From JBELHJ01 sp042091495 (GTDB taxonomy: Bacteria > Bacteroidota > Bacteroidia > Flavobacteriales > Flavobacteriaceae): DNA of 41,683 bases. Location of the stretch: positions 1 to 41,683 of the forward strand of contig JBELHJ010000018.1 of assembly GCA_042091495.1 (NCBI GenBank). The letters are read 5' to 3'. The notes under the pieces were generated by a model. The model made no database searches. It had not been told where the DNA came from and saw only the letters and a program-made list of their open reading frames with translations. Each line of letters starts with the position of its first letter. Position 1 is the stretch's first letter. Of the stretch, positions 24,861 to 33,803 are shown in pieces. The position numbers were made by a program, and so were the translations under genes.

Positions 24861-25747
24861 ACCATTTACATATTCAAAGGGATAGAAATTTATTAATTTC
24901 TATTTTTTTAAATATAGGTATTACTTCTGCACAAATTGTAGGGGGATTAATTTCTGGAAGTCTTTCTTTATTAAGTGATGCACTTCATAATTTTAGTGAT
25001 GTAGTTAGCTTAATAATTAGTTTTATTGCATCTAAATTATCAAGAAAAAAAGCTTCTTTTAATAAAACATTTGGATATAAACGCGCTGAAGTTTTAGCTG
25101 CTTTTGTTAATGCTATAGTATTAATATTAGTTGCTTTTTTTTTAATTATAGAAGCAATAGACCGTTTTAAAAATCCAGAAATTATTTCAACAAAATTAGT
25201 TATATATTTTTCTTTAATTGCCATATTAGGTAATGGTTTTAGCGTACTATTATTAAAGAAAGATGCTAATTATAATTTAAATATGACTGCTGCTTATATT
25301 CATTTATTTACAGATATGATGGCAAGTATTGCAGTTCTATTAGGGGGAGTTTTAATGTATTTTTATAGTATTTATTGGATTGATAGTATTTTAACCTTTT
25401 GTATTGCTATTTATTTAATTTGGATGGGTTATGACTTATTATTGAAAGCTACTAGAATACTGATGTTATTTACACCAAAAAGTATTGATATTAATACAAT
25501 AGTTAATTTGGTTTCCCATATAAATTATGTGAGAAAGCTTCACCATGTTCATGTTTGGTACTTGAATGAGGATGAACTTCACTTAGAAGGGCATTTAGAG
25601 TTAAATCAAAATATTTCAGTCGCTCAATTTGATGAAGTTTTAATAGAAATAGAAAGCTTAGTTAAAGAAAAATATAATATTAATCATGTTACCTTACAAC
25701 CAGAGTTTAATAAAAAAGATCCTAAAGACATTATAGTTCAAGATTAA
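24851..25747 (+). CDS. Cation diffusion facilitator (CDF) family metal exporter
   Basis: The 298-residue product is a CDF-family divalent-metal/proton antiporter, probably exporting zinc or related metals from the cytoplasm. About six membrane helices are visible. The metal site motifs are SDALHNFSD in helix 2 (HxxxD) and HLFTDMMAS in helix 5 (HxxxD), a pattern common in zinc-transporting members. The C-terminal cytoplasmic domain has LHHVHVWYLNEDELHLEGHLEL, with histidines that could bind metal. It overlaps rpiB by ten bases and is followed directly by the GNAT gene, so the three form one operon. Third codon positions are almost all A or T (3 of the first 40 codons after the start end in G or C). 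Confidence 0.93.
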   Translation: MSLNHLHIQRDRNLLISIFLNIGITSAQIVGGLISGSLSLLSDALHNFSDVVSLIISFIASKLSRKKASFNKTFGYKRAEVLAAFVNAIVLILVAFFLIIEAIDRFKNPEIISTKLVIYFSLIAILGNGFSVLLLKKDANYNLNMTAAYIHLFTDMMASIAVLLGGVLMYFYSIYWIDSILTFCIAIYLIWMGYDLLLKATRILMLFTPKSIDINTIVNLVSHINYVRKLHHVHVWYLNEDELHLEGHLELNQNISVAQFDEVLIEIESLVKEKYNINHVTLQPEFNKKDPKDIIVQD

Positions 25748-26191
25748 ATGTTAAAAACAACAATTAAAAAATTTGAAGCATTGACAACCAATGAGTTATA
25801 TGCAATTCTTAGATTAAGATCTGAAGTTTTTGTAGTTGAACAAGATTGTGTTTATCAAGACCTTGATGATAAAGATAAAAAAGCGCTTCATGTTATTGGT
25901 TGGTATGGTAATACTATTGTAGCATACACACGTATATTTGATGTTAAATTATATTTCAATGAAGCAAGTATTGGCAGAGTTGTTGTAGATCAAAAACACA
26001 GATCAAAAGGTTTTGGAACAGATATAATGAATGCATCTATTGATGCTATTAAAAAACATTATAATCAAGCACAAATTAAAATATCTGCACAGACTTATCT
26101 TATAAAATTCTATAATAAACTAGGTTTTAAAGAGCAAGGAAAACCATATTTAGAGGATGGTATACCACATACTGCGATGATAAAAAATTAG
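25748..26191 (+). CDS. GNAT family N-acetyltransferase, ElaA-like
   Basis: The 147-residue product starts at the base after the CDF stop. It shows the ElaA subgroup pattern: LYAILRLRSEVFVVEQDCVYQDLDDKD at the N-terminus, then the acetyl-CoA-binding segment GRVVVDQKHRSKGFGTDIM (R/QxxGxG/A type) near residue 80 and KISAQTYLIKFYNKLGFKE near residue 115. GNAT enzymes transfer acetyl from acetyl-CoA to an amine; the substrate of ElaA is not known. It is the last gene of the rpiB - CDF - GNAT run and converges on the OmpA-family gene with only five bases between the stops and no hairpin. Confidence 0.9.
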   Translation: MLKTTIKKFEALTTNELYAILRLRSEVFVVEQDCVYQDLDDKDKKALHVIGWYGNTIVAYTRIFDVKLYFNEASIGRVVVDQKHRSKGFGTDIMNASIDAIKKHYNQAQIKISAQTYLIKFYNKLGFKEQGKPYLEDGIPHTAMIKN

Positions 26192-26196
26192 TTATA

Positions 26197-27030
26197 CTAT
26201 ATTTTGTTAATATAAGTAATTACAATTTCTACTCTTCTATCAAATTTAGGATCACCACCAAGAGGAAATTTTCTTCGCATTCCAACATAATTCATTCTAT
26301 TTTTATCAATACCTTTTTTAACGAGGTAATCATAAATATATTTAGCTCTAGCAAGAGATAAATTTCTTTTTTTAGTTCTTCTATCAACTGCATCTCTACT
26401 GTTTTCAGTACAACACACATGACCTTGTATTGAAAATTTAAAATCTGTACGTTGTTTTAAAGTTTCAGCCAATTGATTTAATACAGGTTTGGATTCTGGC
26501 ATTAAAAAAGTGTAACCTGTTTTGAATAGAATATTCTCCAATAAAAATTTATCACCTTTTTTTAAGTTTTCTGCAAGGAGACCATTAAAATCTCCATCTT
26601 TTTTTTCTTTAAGAGTAGATTGTTTTTTTTCTTTATTTTCAATGACAGTTATTTCTACTTTTCTATTTAAACCTCTAATTTTATCAACATTTTTTGAGTC
26701 TACTATTTTTAATAAGATTTCTCCTTTTCCATCAACATTAGTAATCAAATCACTACTTATTTCATTAACTGAAAACACATCTTTAATAGTCTCAGCGCGT
26801 TTCTCAGATAAAGCTTTGTTATAGTGTTCACTGCCTCTATCATCACAAAACCCGTAAATTTGAATTTTATTAATATCAAGTTTAACAACTTTTGATAGAA
26901 ACAATATTAATCTGTTGTGTTCAGTTTCAGGAATATCAAATTTATCCGTTTCAAAGTATACCTCATGTTTATACTCTTGTTGAGCAAAACTGAATTGAAA
27001 TATTAAAAGGTATAAAACAATTAAACGCAT
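26197..27030 (-). CDS. Exported protein with two OmpA-like peptidoglycan-binding domains
   Basis: The 277-residue product has a signal peptide (MRLIVLYLLIFQFSFAQ) and two OmpA_C-like regions. The first (about residues 22-130) contains IQIYGFCDDRGSEHYNKALSEKRAE, and the second (about 160-275) contains FSIQGHVCCTENSRDAVDRRTKKRN, LSLARAKYIYDYLVKKGI and the end RRVEIVITYI. There is no beta-barrel or lipobox, so it is probably a soluble periplasmic protein able to bind two peptidoglycan strands. Duplicated OmpA domains without another module are less usual. No promoter match was found; the S41 peptidase gene upstream on the same strand ends 56 bases before its start. Confidence 0.85.
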   Translation of the reverse strand: MRLIVLYLLIFQFSFAQQEYKHEVYFETDKFDIPETEHNRLILFLSKVVKLDINKIQIYGFCDDRGSEHYNKALSEKRAETIKDVFSVNEISSDLITNVDGKGEILLKIVDSKNVDKIRGLNRKVEITVIENKEKKQSTLKEKKDGDFNGLLAENLKKGDKFLLENILFKTGYTFLMPESKPVLNQLAETLKQRTDFKFSIQGHVCCTENSRDAVDRRTKKRNLSLARAKYIYDYLVKKGIDKNRMNYVGMRRKFPLGGDPKFDRRVEIVITYINKI

Positions 27031-27086
27031 CTCTAAAATTCACTTTAAATTAAATATATAAATTTTAGAAATTATTAAAGCTCAAT

Positions 27087-28727
27087 TCAATTTAACAAGC
27101 TATTATATGTAGACAGATTGCATAATAATGACCGTGAACGTGAAATATAAATATCATTATTTAGTGCATAATTATAGTACCCTTCTTTGTATAAGTATCT
27201 TTTTATAATTGATTCCGAAAGTAATTGTGTTATTGCTATTTTGTCTTGATCTATAGCATTACTTTTAAAACTATTAATGTGTTTTTTTATGGTTTTTAAA
27301 TCTTGATCTAAATATACAGAAACACCTTCTTCAAAAGCTGTAGTATTAAGTTGATCTAATAGAAGCTCTGTTTTTGTTTCAAAATTAAACCCTTTTTCTT
27401 TAACAAACAGATTAAAGTCTTTGAACAACTTGTCGTCAAAAATTAAATCATTAATAACCTTGTTTTCATTTTCATAGAAGTATTTAGTGGCAAAATCAAA
27501 AACCAATCTTTCTTTTTTAATTGCTTTTATAAGGTTTTGGTTTTGAATAAATTCAACCTTTATGTCAGGATTTATACCGCCACCATCGTATACAGTTCTG
27601 CCCTTTTTTGTTTTAAAGGCATTATATTGAGATTTATCAATTTTTAAAGCATTGCCCTTATCATCCTTTTTGGAGTAATCTAACGCCTGAATACATCTTC
27701 CAGAAGGGGTGTAGTATCTAGAAATAGTAATTTTCATTTGGGTACCATAACTCAATTTTTTTGGTCTTTGAACGAGTCCTTTACCATAACTTCTATTTCC
27801 AATAATAACAGCCCTATCAAGGTCTTGTAAAGAACCTGAAACAATTTCGCTAGCAGATGCGCTGCGATCATTAATAATGATTGCTAAAGGAATTTCTACA
27901 TCAATAGGTTCATTTTTTGTAAGATAAGTTTTATTGTATTTTTTAACTTTAGATTTAGTGGTAACTATTAATTGGTTCTTAGAAACAAAAAGATTGGTTA
28001 CGTTTATAGCTTCTCTAAGTAATCCTCCTGGGTTATTCCTTAGATCTAAAATTATTTTTTTTGCGCCTTGTTTTTTTAGATCAACCAAAGCTTTTTTTGT
28101 TTCATAAGATGCTTTTCTATTAAATTTTACTAGAGCTATATATCCAATAGAATCTTTAGTCATAGCAAAATAGGGAACAGCTTTTATTTCAATAGCTTCT
28201 CTTTTAATAGAAGTAGTGTAAGGTTTATTTTGTCTTAAGTAAGAAACTTCTACTGTTGAACCTGCTTCACCTTTTAGGAGGTTTTTAGAATCTTCCTTGA
28301 AATCATTTACATCAATACCATTTACTTTTGTGATTTCGTCTCCTGCTTTTAAACCAGCTTTATCAGCGGGATAACCTTTGTAAGGTTCCAGGACAATTAG
28401 CTTATTTTTAGTTGTTAATATATGCGCTCCTATTCCAGTATAGTCTCCACTGGTATTAATTCTTGCAGCCTCTACATCTTGTTCATTTAAAAATTTAGTG
28501 TAAGGGTCTAAAGTCTTTAACATACTTTTAATCCCTGTAGTCATTAAATCAGCAGGGTTGGTCTCATCAACATAATTAATATTTAGTTCCTTGTAAAGCG
28601 TGGTAAAAATTTCAATTTGTTTTGCTATTTCAAAAAAAGAGTTTGAAAACCCCGAACTCAACAGAAACAGGCCGCATGCCACAATAACGAGTGTTATTTT
28701 ATTCTTAACAATTTGTTTGATTTTCAT
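27087..28727 (-). CDS. S41 family C-terminal processing peptidase
   Basis: The 546-residue product has an N-terminal membrane segment (ITLVIVACGLFLLSSGF), a PDZ domain (about residues 88-170, with GYPADKAGLKAGDEI) and an S41 tail-specific protease domain with DLRNNPGGLL and NDRSASASEIVSG, carrying the nucleophilic Ser, and GKGLVQ with the general-base Lys. It should act in the periplasm on C-terminal ends of envelope proteins. The C-terminal 150 residues are an extra region of the CtpA-like flavobacterial type. The ATG overlaps the stop of rnpA by one base (TAATG), so the two are co-translated, an association often seen in this family. Confidence 0.93.
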   Translation of the reverse strand: MKIKQIVKNKITLVIVACGLFLLSSGFSNSFFEIAKQIEIFTTLYKELNINYVDETNPADLMTTGIKSMLKTLDPYTKFLNEQDVEAARINTSGDYTGIGAHILTTKNKLIVLEPYKGYPADKAGLKAGDEITKVNGIDVNDFKEDSKNLLKGEAGSTVEVSYLRQNKPYTTSIKREAIEIKAVPYFAMTKDSIGYIALVKFNRKASYETKKALVDLKKQGAKKIILDLRNNPGGLLREAINVTNLFVSKNQLIVTTKSKVKKYNKTYLTKNEPIDVEIPLAIIINDRSASASEIVSGSLQDLDRAVIIGNRSYGKGLVQRPKKLSYGTQMKITISRYYTPSGRCIQALDYSKKDDKGNALKIDKSQYNAFKTKKGRTVYDGGGINPDIKVEFIQNQNLIKAIKKERLVFDFATKYFYENENKVINDLIFDDKLFKDFNLFVKEKGFNFETKTELLLDQLNTTAFEEGVSVYLDQDLKTIKKHINSFKSNAIDQDKIAITQLLSESIIKRYLYKEGYYNYALNNDIYISRSRSLLCNLSTYNSLLN

Positions 28728-29113
28728 TAGCGTTTCTTTTTTGATTCAAATTTCAACCACAAATTAGACATACATTTATGTAGATCTTCAAAACCCGGAA
28801 TTTCATCTCCGTTGTAGAGAATCATTCCGTAAACACCATTATTGCATTGCGCTTTAATAATGGTTTCAACGTGAGGTTTTTGTAACCTGAAAGCTTCTCT
28901 TATAATTCTTTTAATTTTGTTGCGTTCAACTGCTTTTTTAAAGTAGCGTTTACTTACAGAGACACCTATTTTAAAAGCCCCATCATTTATAGGATCGTCA
29001 GTAATATATACTAATCTAAGCGGATATTGACCAACTGATTCTCCTGACGAAAATAAGCGATCTATTACTTTCTTTTGTTTTAGTTTATCTTCTTTGTTAT
29101 AACTAAACGACAT
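28727..29113 (-). CDS. rnpA: Ribonuclease P protein component
   Basis: The 128-residue basic protein is the cofactor that helps the RNase P RNA cleave tRNA 5' leaders. The family core is FKIGVSVSKRYFKKAVERNKIKRIIREAFR, with the RNR-type motif RNKIKR, and the N-terminal FSYNKEDKLKQKKVIDRLFSSGE is the usual start. The family's other common neighbours rpmH and dnaA are not near it here. It is translationally coupled to the S41 peptidase gene downstream. The M1 peptidase terminator at 29141-29165 lies directly upstream, so a separate promoter is expected in the 30-base gap, but none is clear. Confidence 0.95.
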   Translation of the reverse strand: MSFSYNKEDKLKQKKVIDRLFSSGESVGQYPLRLVYITDDPINDGAFKIGVSVSKRYFKKAVERNKIKRIIREAFRLQKPHVETIIKAQCNNGVYGMILYNGDEIPGFEDLHKCMSNLWLKFESKKKR

Positions 29114-29140
29114 TGTATTATTAATATACTTTAAAAAATT

Positions 29141-29165
29141 AAAAAAACCGCTTTTAAAGCGGTTT
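29141..29165 (-). terminator. Intrinsic terminator of the M1 peptidase gene
   Basis: On the minus strand the stem AAACCGCTTT / AAAGCGGTTT is followed by a run of T. It lies just downstream of the M1 peptidase stop (29192). Confidence 0.8.
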
Positions 29166-29191
29166 AGTTAAACAAATTTAAGAACTTATAA

Positions 29192-31039
29192 TTAAAGTTG
29201 GTTGTTTGTTTTATTAATGTCTGCCATTTTATTTTCAGAGTCAATAGATACATTTTTAATGATTTCTTTATCAAAAGGAACTGAAAACTCATAATTTGGG
29301 TAAGCCCAAGCCCAATCTTTAAGTAAAGTTTCATTTTCTTTTAATGGGCGTTCGCCACGCATCATTTGCAGTGGGATATAATATGCTTTCTTTGTGCCGT
29401 CTTTTAGTTCTATTTCAAGATTAATTGGCATGGGCATTGCTCCCAACCTTTTCAAATGAATAATAGAAGAGGCATTAGAATTGGCATCAACACGTTCTAC
29501 TTTATAGTCTATAGTATTTGTAGTTTGTGTCCAATCTGTTAAGTACCAATCCAGTTCTAAACCACTAATTTTTTCTGCAGATCTAATTATATCAATTGGT
29601 CTAGGATGTTTGAATGCAAAATCCTGAAAGTATTTTTGTAACGTTTTTTTCAATTGTTCTTCTCCAATGATATACCCTAGCTGAGCTAAAAACACCTCTC
29701 CTTTACTGTATGCAGCAATACTGTATGCCATATTTAAATGATAGCGGTCTGCATGCGTAGATTGCGGTTGTTCTTTTCCAGAATTCACCAAATAATAGTA
29801 CCCACGATAGGCACCAGAATATGGGTTCTCTTTATTTTGATTCATGATTACATTCATGGCTTGATCACTAATATAACTTGTGAATCCCTCATCCATCCAT
29901 TCATGTTTGGATTCATTGGTAGCCAATAAAAATTGAAACCAAGTATGTGCGAGTTCGTGTGCTGTTACGCCCACCAAGCTTCCAAACTTTCTCTCTCCAG
30001 TTATTAGTGTACACATAGCATATTCCATCCCGCCGTCTCCACCTTGAATTACAGAATATTGATCATAAGGATACTCCCCTATTTCACTGCTAAAAAAACG
30101 CATGAGATCAGCTGTTTTTGTCTGCAGTTTTTTCCAATTATCTTTTATATCTGGATTGTTTTTATAAAGAAAATGTAATGTTGGTCCATTTTCCATAGGA
30201 TAAACATCATGAATATACTCAGGATCTGCAGCCCATGTAAAGTCATGAACTTTAGGTGCAATAAAATGCCAAGAAAGTTTATCTCCTTTAGGAAGGTTTA
30301 GTGTACTATTTTCATAACCATGACCAATTTCATTAGGGTTTTGAAGATACCCTGTCCCTCCTACTACATAGGATTTATCAATATTTATGGTGACATCAAA
30401 ATCCCCCCATACCCCGTGAAACTCTCTTCCTATGTATGGGTCGGCATGCCATCCTTCAAAATCATATTCGGCCAGTTTAGGATACCACTGCGTCATGGAT
30501 AAAGCAACGCCTTCTGCATTATTTCTTCCAGATCGTCTAATTTGAACAGGAACTTGTCCATCAAAATCCATATTAAAAGTCACCTTCTCACCAGGTTCTA
30601 AAGGGGAATTAAGTTCAACTTCAAGAATTGTTCCCGCAACATGGTATTTAACAGCTACTCCATTTTGCTTTAAGCTGTTAACTTTAATAAATCCAATTTC
30701 GTTTGGTTTAAGTTTACTTATGCGGTCTTTAACCCTGCGGTCTGGATCTTCAATAGTTCTGGATCTTACGTCCATTTCACTTCCAGGTTGGAAGGCATTA
30801 AAAAATAAGTGGTAAAAGACCTTATCCAGTTGATCTGGCGAATTATTTGTGTAAATAAGCTCTTGACTACCATGATATTGATAGGAATCAACATCCATAT
30901 CTATGGTCATTTTATAATCCACATGTTGTTGCCAATAACCATCCTTAGCGTTGTTTTCTTTTGCTGTATTGTTAATGGTTTGGTAGCTACCACAGGCAAA
31001 AAAACAACTTAAAACAAACAAATTTAATACAGTTTTCAT
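29192..31039 (-). CDS. M1 family metallopeptidase, lipoprotein
   Basis: The 615-residue product is a gluzincin aminopeptidase-like protease. The zinc site is complete: HELAH at residues 361-365 with the second Glu ligand at 384 in WMDEGF. The upstream GGMEY motif (residues 336-340) stands where classical M1 enzymes have GAMEN, the N-terminus-recognition loop, so exopeptidase activity is likely but substituted. The N-terminus MKTVLNLFVLSCFFAC is a lipoprotein signal with Cys12 or Cys16 as candidate lipidation site. The enzyme should work in the periplasm or on the outer membrane. The gene is bounded by terminators on both sides and appears to be a single unit. Confidence 0.93.
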   Translation of the reverse strand: MKTVLNLFVLSCFFACGSYQTINNTAKENNAKDGYWQQHVDYKMTIDMDVDSYQYHGSQELIYTNNSPDQLDKVFYHLFFNAFQPGSEMDVRSRTIEDPDRRVKDRISKLKPNEIGFIKVNSLKQNGVAVKYHVAGTILEVELNSPLEPGEKVTFNMDFDGQVPVQIRRSGRNNAEGVALSMTQWYPKLAEYDFEGWHADPYIGREFHGVWGDFDVTINIDKSYVVGGTGYLQNPNEIGHGYENSTLNLPKGDKLSWHFIAPKVHDFTWAADPEYIHDVYPMENGPTLHFLYKNNPDIKDNWKKLQTKTADLMRFFSSEIGEYPYDQYSVIQGGDGGMEYAMCTLITGERKFGSLVGVTAHELAHTWFQFLLATNESKHEWMDEGFTSYISDQAMNVIMNQNKENPYSGAYRGYYYLVNSGKEQPQSTHADRYHLNMAYSIAAYSKGEVFLAQLGYIIGEEQLKKTLQKYFQDFAFKHPRPIDIIRSAEKISGLELDWYLTDWTQTTNTIDYKVERVDANSNASSIIHLKRLGAMPMPINLEIELKDGTKKAYYIPLQMMRGERPLKENETLLKDWAWAYPNYEFSVPFDKEIIKNVSIDSENKMADINKTNNQL

Positions 31040-31052
31040 AGGTTTTTAAATT

Positions 31053-31080
31053 AAAAAACCCCACCCAGGGGTGAGGTTTT
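31053..31080 (-). terminator. Intrinsic terminator of the S8 peptidase gene
   Basis: On the minus strand AACCTCACC and GGTGGGGTT form a nine-base stem with one G-T pair around CCTG, followed by TTTTTT. It lies 16 bases after the S8 peptidase stop, before the M1 gene. Confidence 0.8.
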
Positions 31081-31095
31081 AACATAAAATATATT

Positions 31096-32700
31096 TTATT
31101 TAGACATCTTAGAGGCTAAGATAAACGCATTATAAGCGTTTACCATTTTACCGGATTTTGATAGGTCATCAAAACTTGATTTTTTGTCTGGATTTCCACC
31201 AATCATAACGTCTCCATTCTTAGGTAAACCCGATGCCATTAATACAGACTTAACTTGAGAAGCCGATAATTTTGGGAAATAAGAACGAATTAGTGCAGCA
31301 ACACCTGCTACTGCTGGAGCAGCCATAGAGGTCCCTCCTTTTGTATCATATTCGTTTTCTGGAGTTGTAGAATAAATTTTAGCACCAGGCGCAAAAACAT
31401 CTACATTAATTTTGCCATAGTTAGAGAAACTTGCAACAACGTCTTCACCATTACTTGGAGCTAATGCACCAACGGTTACAAAATTATCTGCCACCTCAGG
31501 ACCGTTATCTACAGCATCATTAGGGTAGCTTTTATTTTCATCTAAATCAAGCGCATCGTTACCAGCAGCATTTACTATTAAAACATCTTTCGAGGCAGCA
31601 TATGCAATAGCTTCTCTTACTTTATCACTGTGAGGTGAATACGCTTTTCCAAAACTAGTATTCATTACTTTAGCACCATTATCTGCAGCATAGCGAATAG
31701 CTAAAGCCACATCTTTATCATATTCATCTCCGTTAGGAACCGCTCTTACAGCCATTATTTGTACGTTATTAGCAACACCATCAACACCTAATCCGTTGCC
31801 GCGTTCTGCAGCAATAATTCCGGCTACATGAGTACCATGGCTTTCATCTTTAATGGAGTGTTTTACATTACCATTACCATAAACGGTTTGTGTAAAATCA
31901 TTGGGATCATCTCCAGTCGTTCTTCCTTTAAGTTCCATATTAAGATTCACATCAACTTGAGCAGAAAAATAATCTATTCCTCCTTGCAACTCCTCAATAG
32001 CGTCGGTCATACTTTCTAAACCATAGCCGTACATTTGTTTTGCAAATTGCGCTGCCTGAACAACATTTTCATCTTCAGATACGAGACTATTAATATCATC
32101 TTTACTATAATCAGCTTTTCCAAAATGCGCCTCTAATGTTTTGTGAGCCCCTTGAACTTGCTCTAAAATACCTTCGTATCTCGTTTTATTTTGCTTAGCC
32201 CTATTGAAGTCTTTGTCGTATTTAGCTTGAGCTTCTTCTTTTCTATCAAAATCAACACCACTTTTTAAAAGTCTAATGTATTCAAGCTGTTCATCATAAG
32301 CATCCCCAAGGAAATTCCAACCATTAATATCATCAACATAGCCGTTTTTGTCATCATCAATACCATTGCCAGGGACTTCTTTAGTATTAACCCATACCAC
32401 ATCATTTAAATCTTCGTGATCAATATCAATACCAGAATCAATAACAGCAACAATTACCGTTTTACCTTTATTGTCTTTAATTATTTCAGTGTAAGTTTTT
32501 TCAACACTCATACCAGGAAGTGAGTCTGTTAAAACATCTAAATGACCCCATGTGTGTTTTTCTTTTTCAGTAAGTTCAGTCTTTTTTGCAGCAACACTAG
32601 TCAAGTTTTTGATGGGAGCGTTAGTTACTTTAAGCGTAGCACAACTAAAAAACATTGAGGCTGTTACAGCACTTAAAATAAGTGATTTATTGTATTTCAT
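31096..32700 (-). CDS. S8 family serine peptidase (subtilase), lipoprotein
   Basis: The 534-residue product has a lipoprotein signal ending at Cys20 (MKYNKSLILSAVTASMFFSC), so it is likely anchored in the envelope. The subtilisin triad is complete: Asp88 in VIDSGID, His288 in HGTHVAG and Ser458 in GGTSMAAP, with the oxyanion Asn381 in AAGND. Between the Asp and the His lies an insertion of about 190 residues, partly helical and charged (KQNKTRYEGILEQVQGAHK), far longer than in classical subtilisins but typical of this flavobacterial type. There is no obvious sorting domain at the C-terminus. The gene starts 20 bases after the MBL hydrolase stop and is probably co-transcribed with it. Confidence 0.93.
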   Translation of the reverse strand: MKYNKSLILSAVTASMFFSCATLKVTNAPIKNLTSVAAKKTELTEKEKHTWGHLDVLTDSLPGMSVEKTYTEIIKDNKGKTVIVAVIDSGIDIDHEDLNDVVWVNTKEVPGNGIDDDKNGYVDDINGWNFLGDAYDEQLEYIRLLKSGVDFDRKEEAQAKYDKDFNRAKQNKTRYEGILEQVQGAHKTLEAHFGKADYSKDDINSLVSEDENVVQAAQFAKQMYGYGLESMTDAIEELQGGIDYFSAQVDVNLNMELKGRTTGDDPNDFTQTVYGNGNVKHSIKDESHGTHVAGIIAAERGNGLGVDGVANNVQIMAVRAVPNGDEYDKDVALAIRYAADNGAKVMNTSFGKAYSPHSDKVREAIAYAASKDVLIVNAAGNDALDLDENKSYPNDAVDNGPEVADNFVTVGALAPSNGEDVVASFSNYGKINVDVFAPGAKIYSTTPENEYDTKGGTSMAAPAVAGVAALIRSYFPKLSASQVKSVLMASGLPKNGDVMIGGNPDKKSSFDDLSKSGKMVNAYNAFILASKMSK

Positions 32701-32720
32701 AATTTATAATTTTCTATAAT

Positions 32721-33578
32721 TTAAAAAAGTTGTTCAAAGTTATAAGTATTTTGCAATCTGATACCTTTTTCGGTCATTTTTAAGTCAATGACTTCATTAT
32801 GGGCATCATGTTCAAGAAATAAGTAGTAATTGTTTTTGTGGGCTAATTGAAGAAATTCTTGCTTTTCCTTGAGCGTAACTAGAGGCCTAGTGTCATAACC
32901 CATAACATAAGGTAAAGGGATGTGACCACAAGTTGGAATTAAATCAGCTGCAAAACACAATGTTTTATTTTGATAAGATATTACAGGGAGCATCTGTTTT
33001 TCTGTATGTCCATTAACTACATAAGCATCAAACCCAAGATCGTCCAAGGTACATAACCCTTCATTTGTAACGTTTAAAAATTTGAGCTGACCACTATCTT
33101 CAATGGGCTTTAAATTTTCAATCAAAAAAGAGGCTTTTTCTCTTGTATTTGGTTGTGTTGCCCATTTCCAGTGAGCCTCATTAGTCCAATAATTTGCGTT
33201 TTTAAATGTAAGCTCATAACCTGTTCGTGCACTATTCCATGAAACAGCACCACCACAATGGTCAAAATGTAAGTGTGTTAAAAAAACATCTGTAATGTCA
33301 TCTGGATGAAACCCTTTTGCTTTTAAAGATTTAATTAAATTATAGTCCCCCCACTGGGCATAGTATGAAAAAAACTTATCAGATTGTTTGTTTCCCATAC
33401 CAGTGTCTATGAGGATGAGCTTGTTATTATTTTCAATAAGTAAGCATCGGGCTCCAATATCAATTCTATTATTTTGATCTGCAGGATTTGTTTTTTGCCA
33501 TATGGTTTTTGGAACAACACCAAACATAGCACCACCATCAAGCTTAAAGTTACCGGATTCAATGGGATAAAGGGTCAT
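32721..33578 (-). CDS. MBL fold metallo-hydrolase
   Basis: The 285-residue cytoplasmic product has the metallo-beta-lactamase fold. The metal motif HxHxDH is THLHFDHCGGA near residue 100, with further ligand candidates in VVNGHTEKQ (His) and CFAADLIP (Asp) and EHDAHNEV (His) near the end. The arrangement resembles the N-acyl homoserine lactonase / organophosphate-hydrolase-like branch, but the substrate cannot be told; members include lactonases, phosphodiesterases and glyoxalases II. No signal peptide is seen. The S8 peptidase gene follows on the same strand with 20 bases between. The 225-base gap to the antiporter gene holds no exact TAnnTTTG. Confidence 0.88.
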   Translation of the reverse strand: MTLYPIESGNFKLDGGAMFGVVPKTIWQKTNPADQNNRIDIGARCLLIENNNKLILIDTGMGNKQSDKFFSYYAQWGDYNLIKSLKAKGFHPDDITDVFLTHLHFDHCGGAVSWNSARTGYELTFKNANYWTNEAHWKWATQPNTREKASFLIENLKPIEDSGQLKFLNVTNEGLCTLDDLGFDAYVVNGHTEKQMLPVISYQNKTLCFAADLIPTCGHIPLPYVMGYDTRPLVTLKEKQEFLQLAHKNNYYLFLEHDAHNEVIDLKMTEKGIRLQNTYNFEQLF

Positions 33579-33803
33579 AAATAAATTTTAGCCAAAATAT
33601 AAAAAGCCTGTTAAATATAAGAGTTTGTTAACATGAATTTAAACTTAATCTGACCGCATATTACACTAAAAATGAATCCATTTAGTTAAAAAAAAGTTGT
33701 CATTACATGGAGGTCTATGAAAAACTTCAGTAAAAAGTATAAATAATTTAAATTATATCAAATATATTTAGGCATCAATAACCCGTTTTAAGCATATCAT
33801 CCC

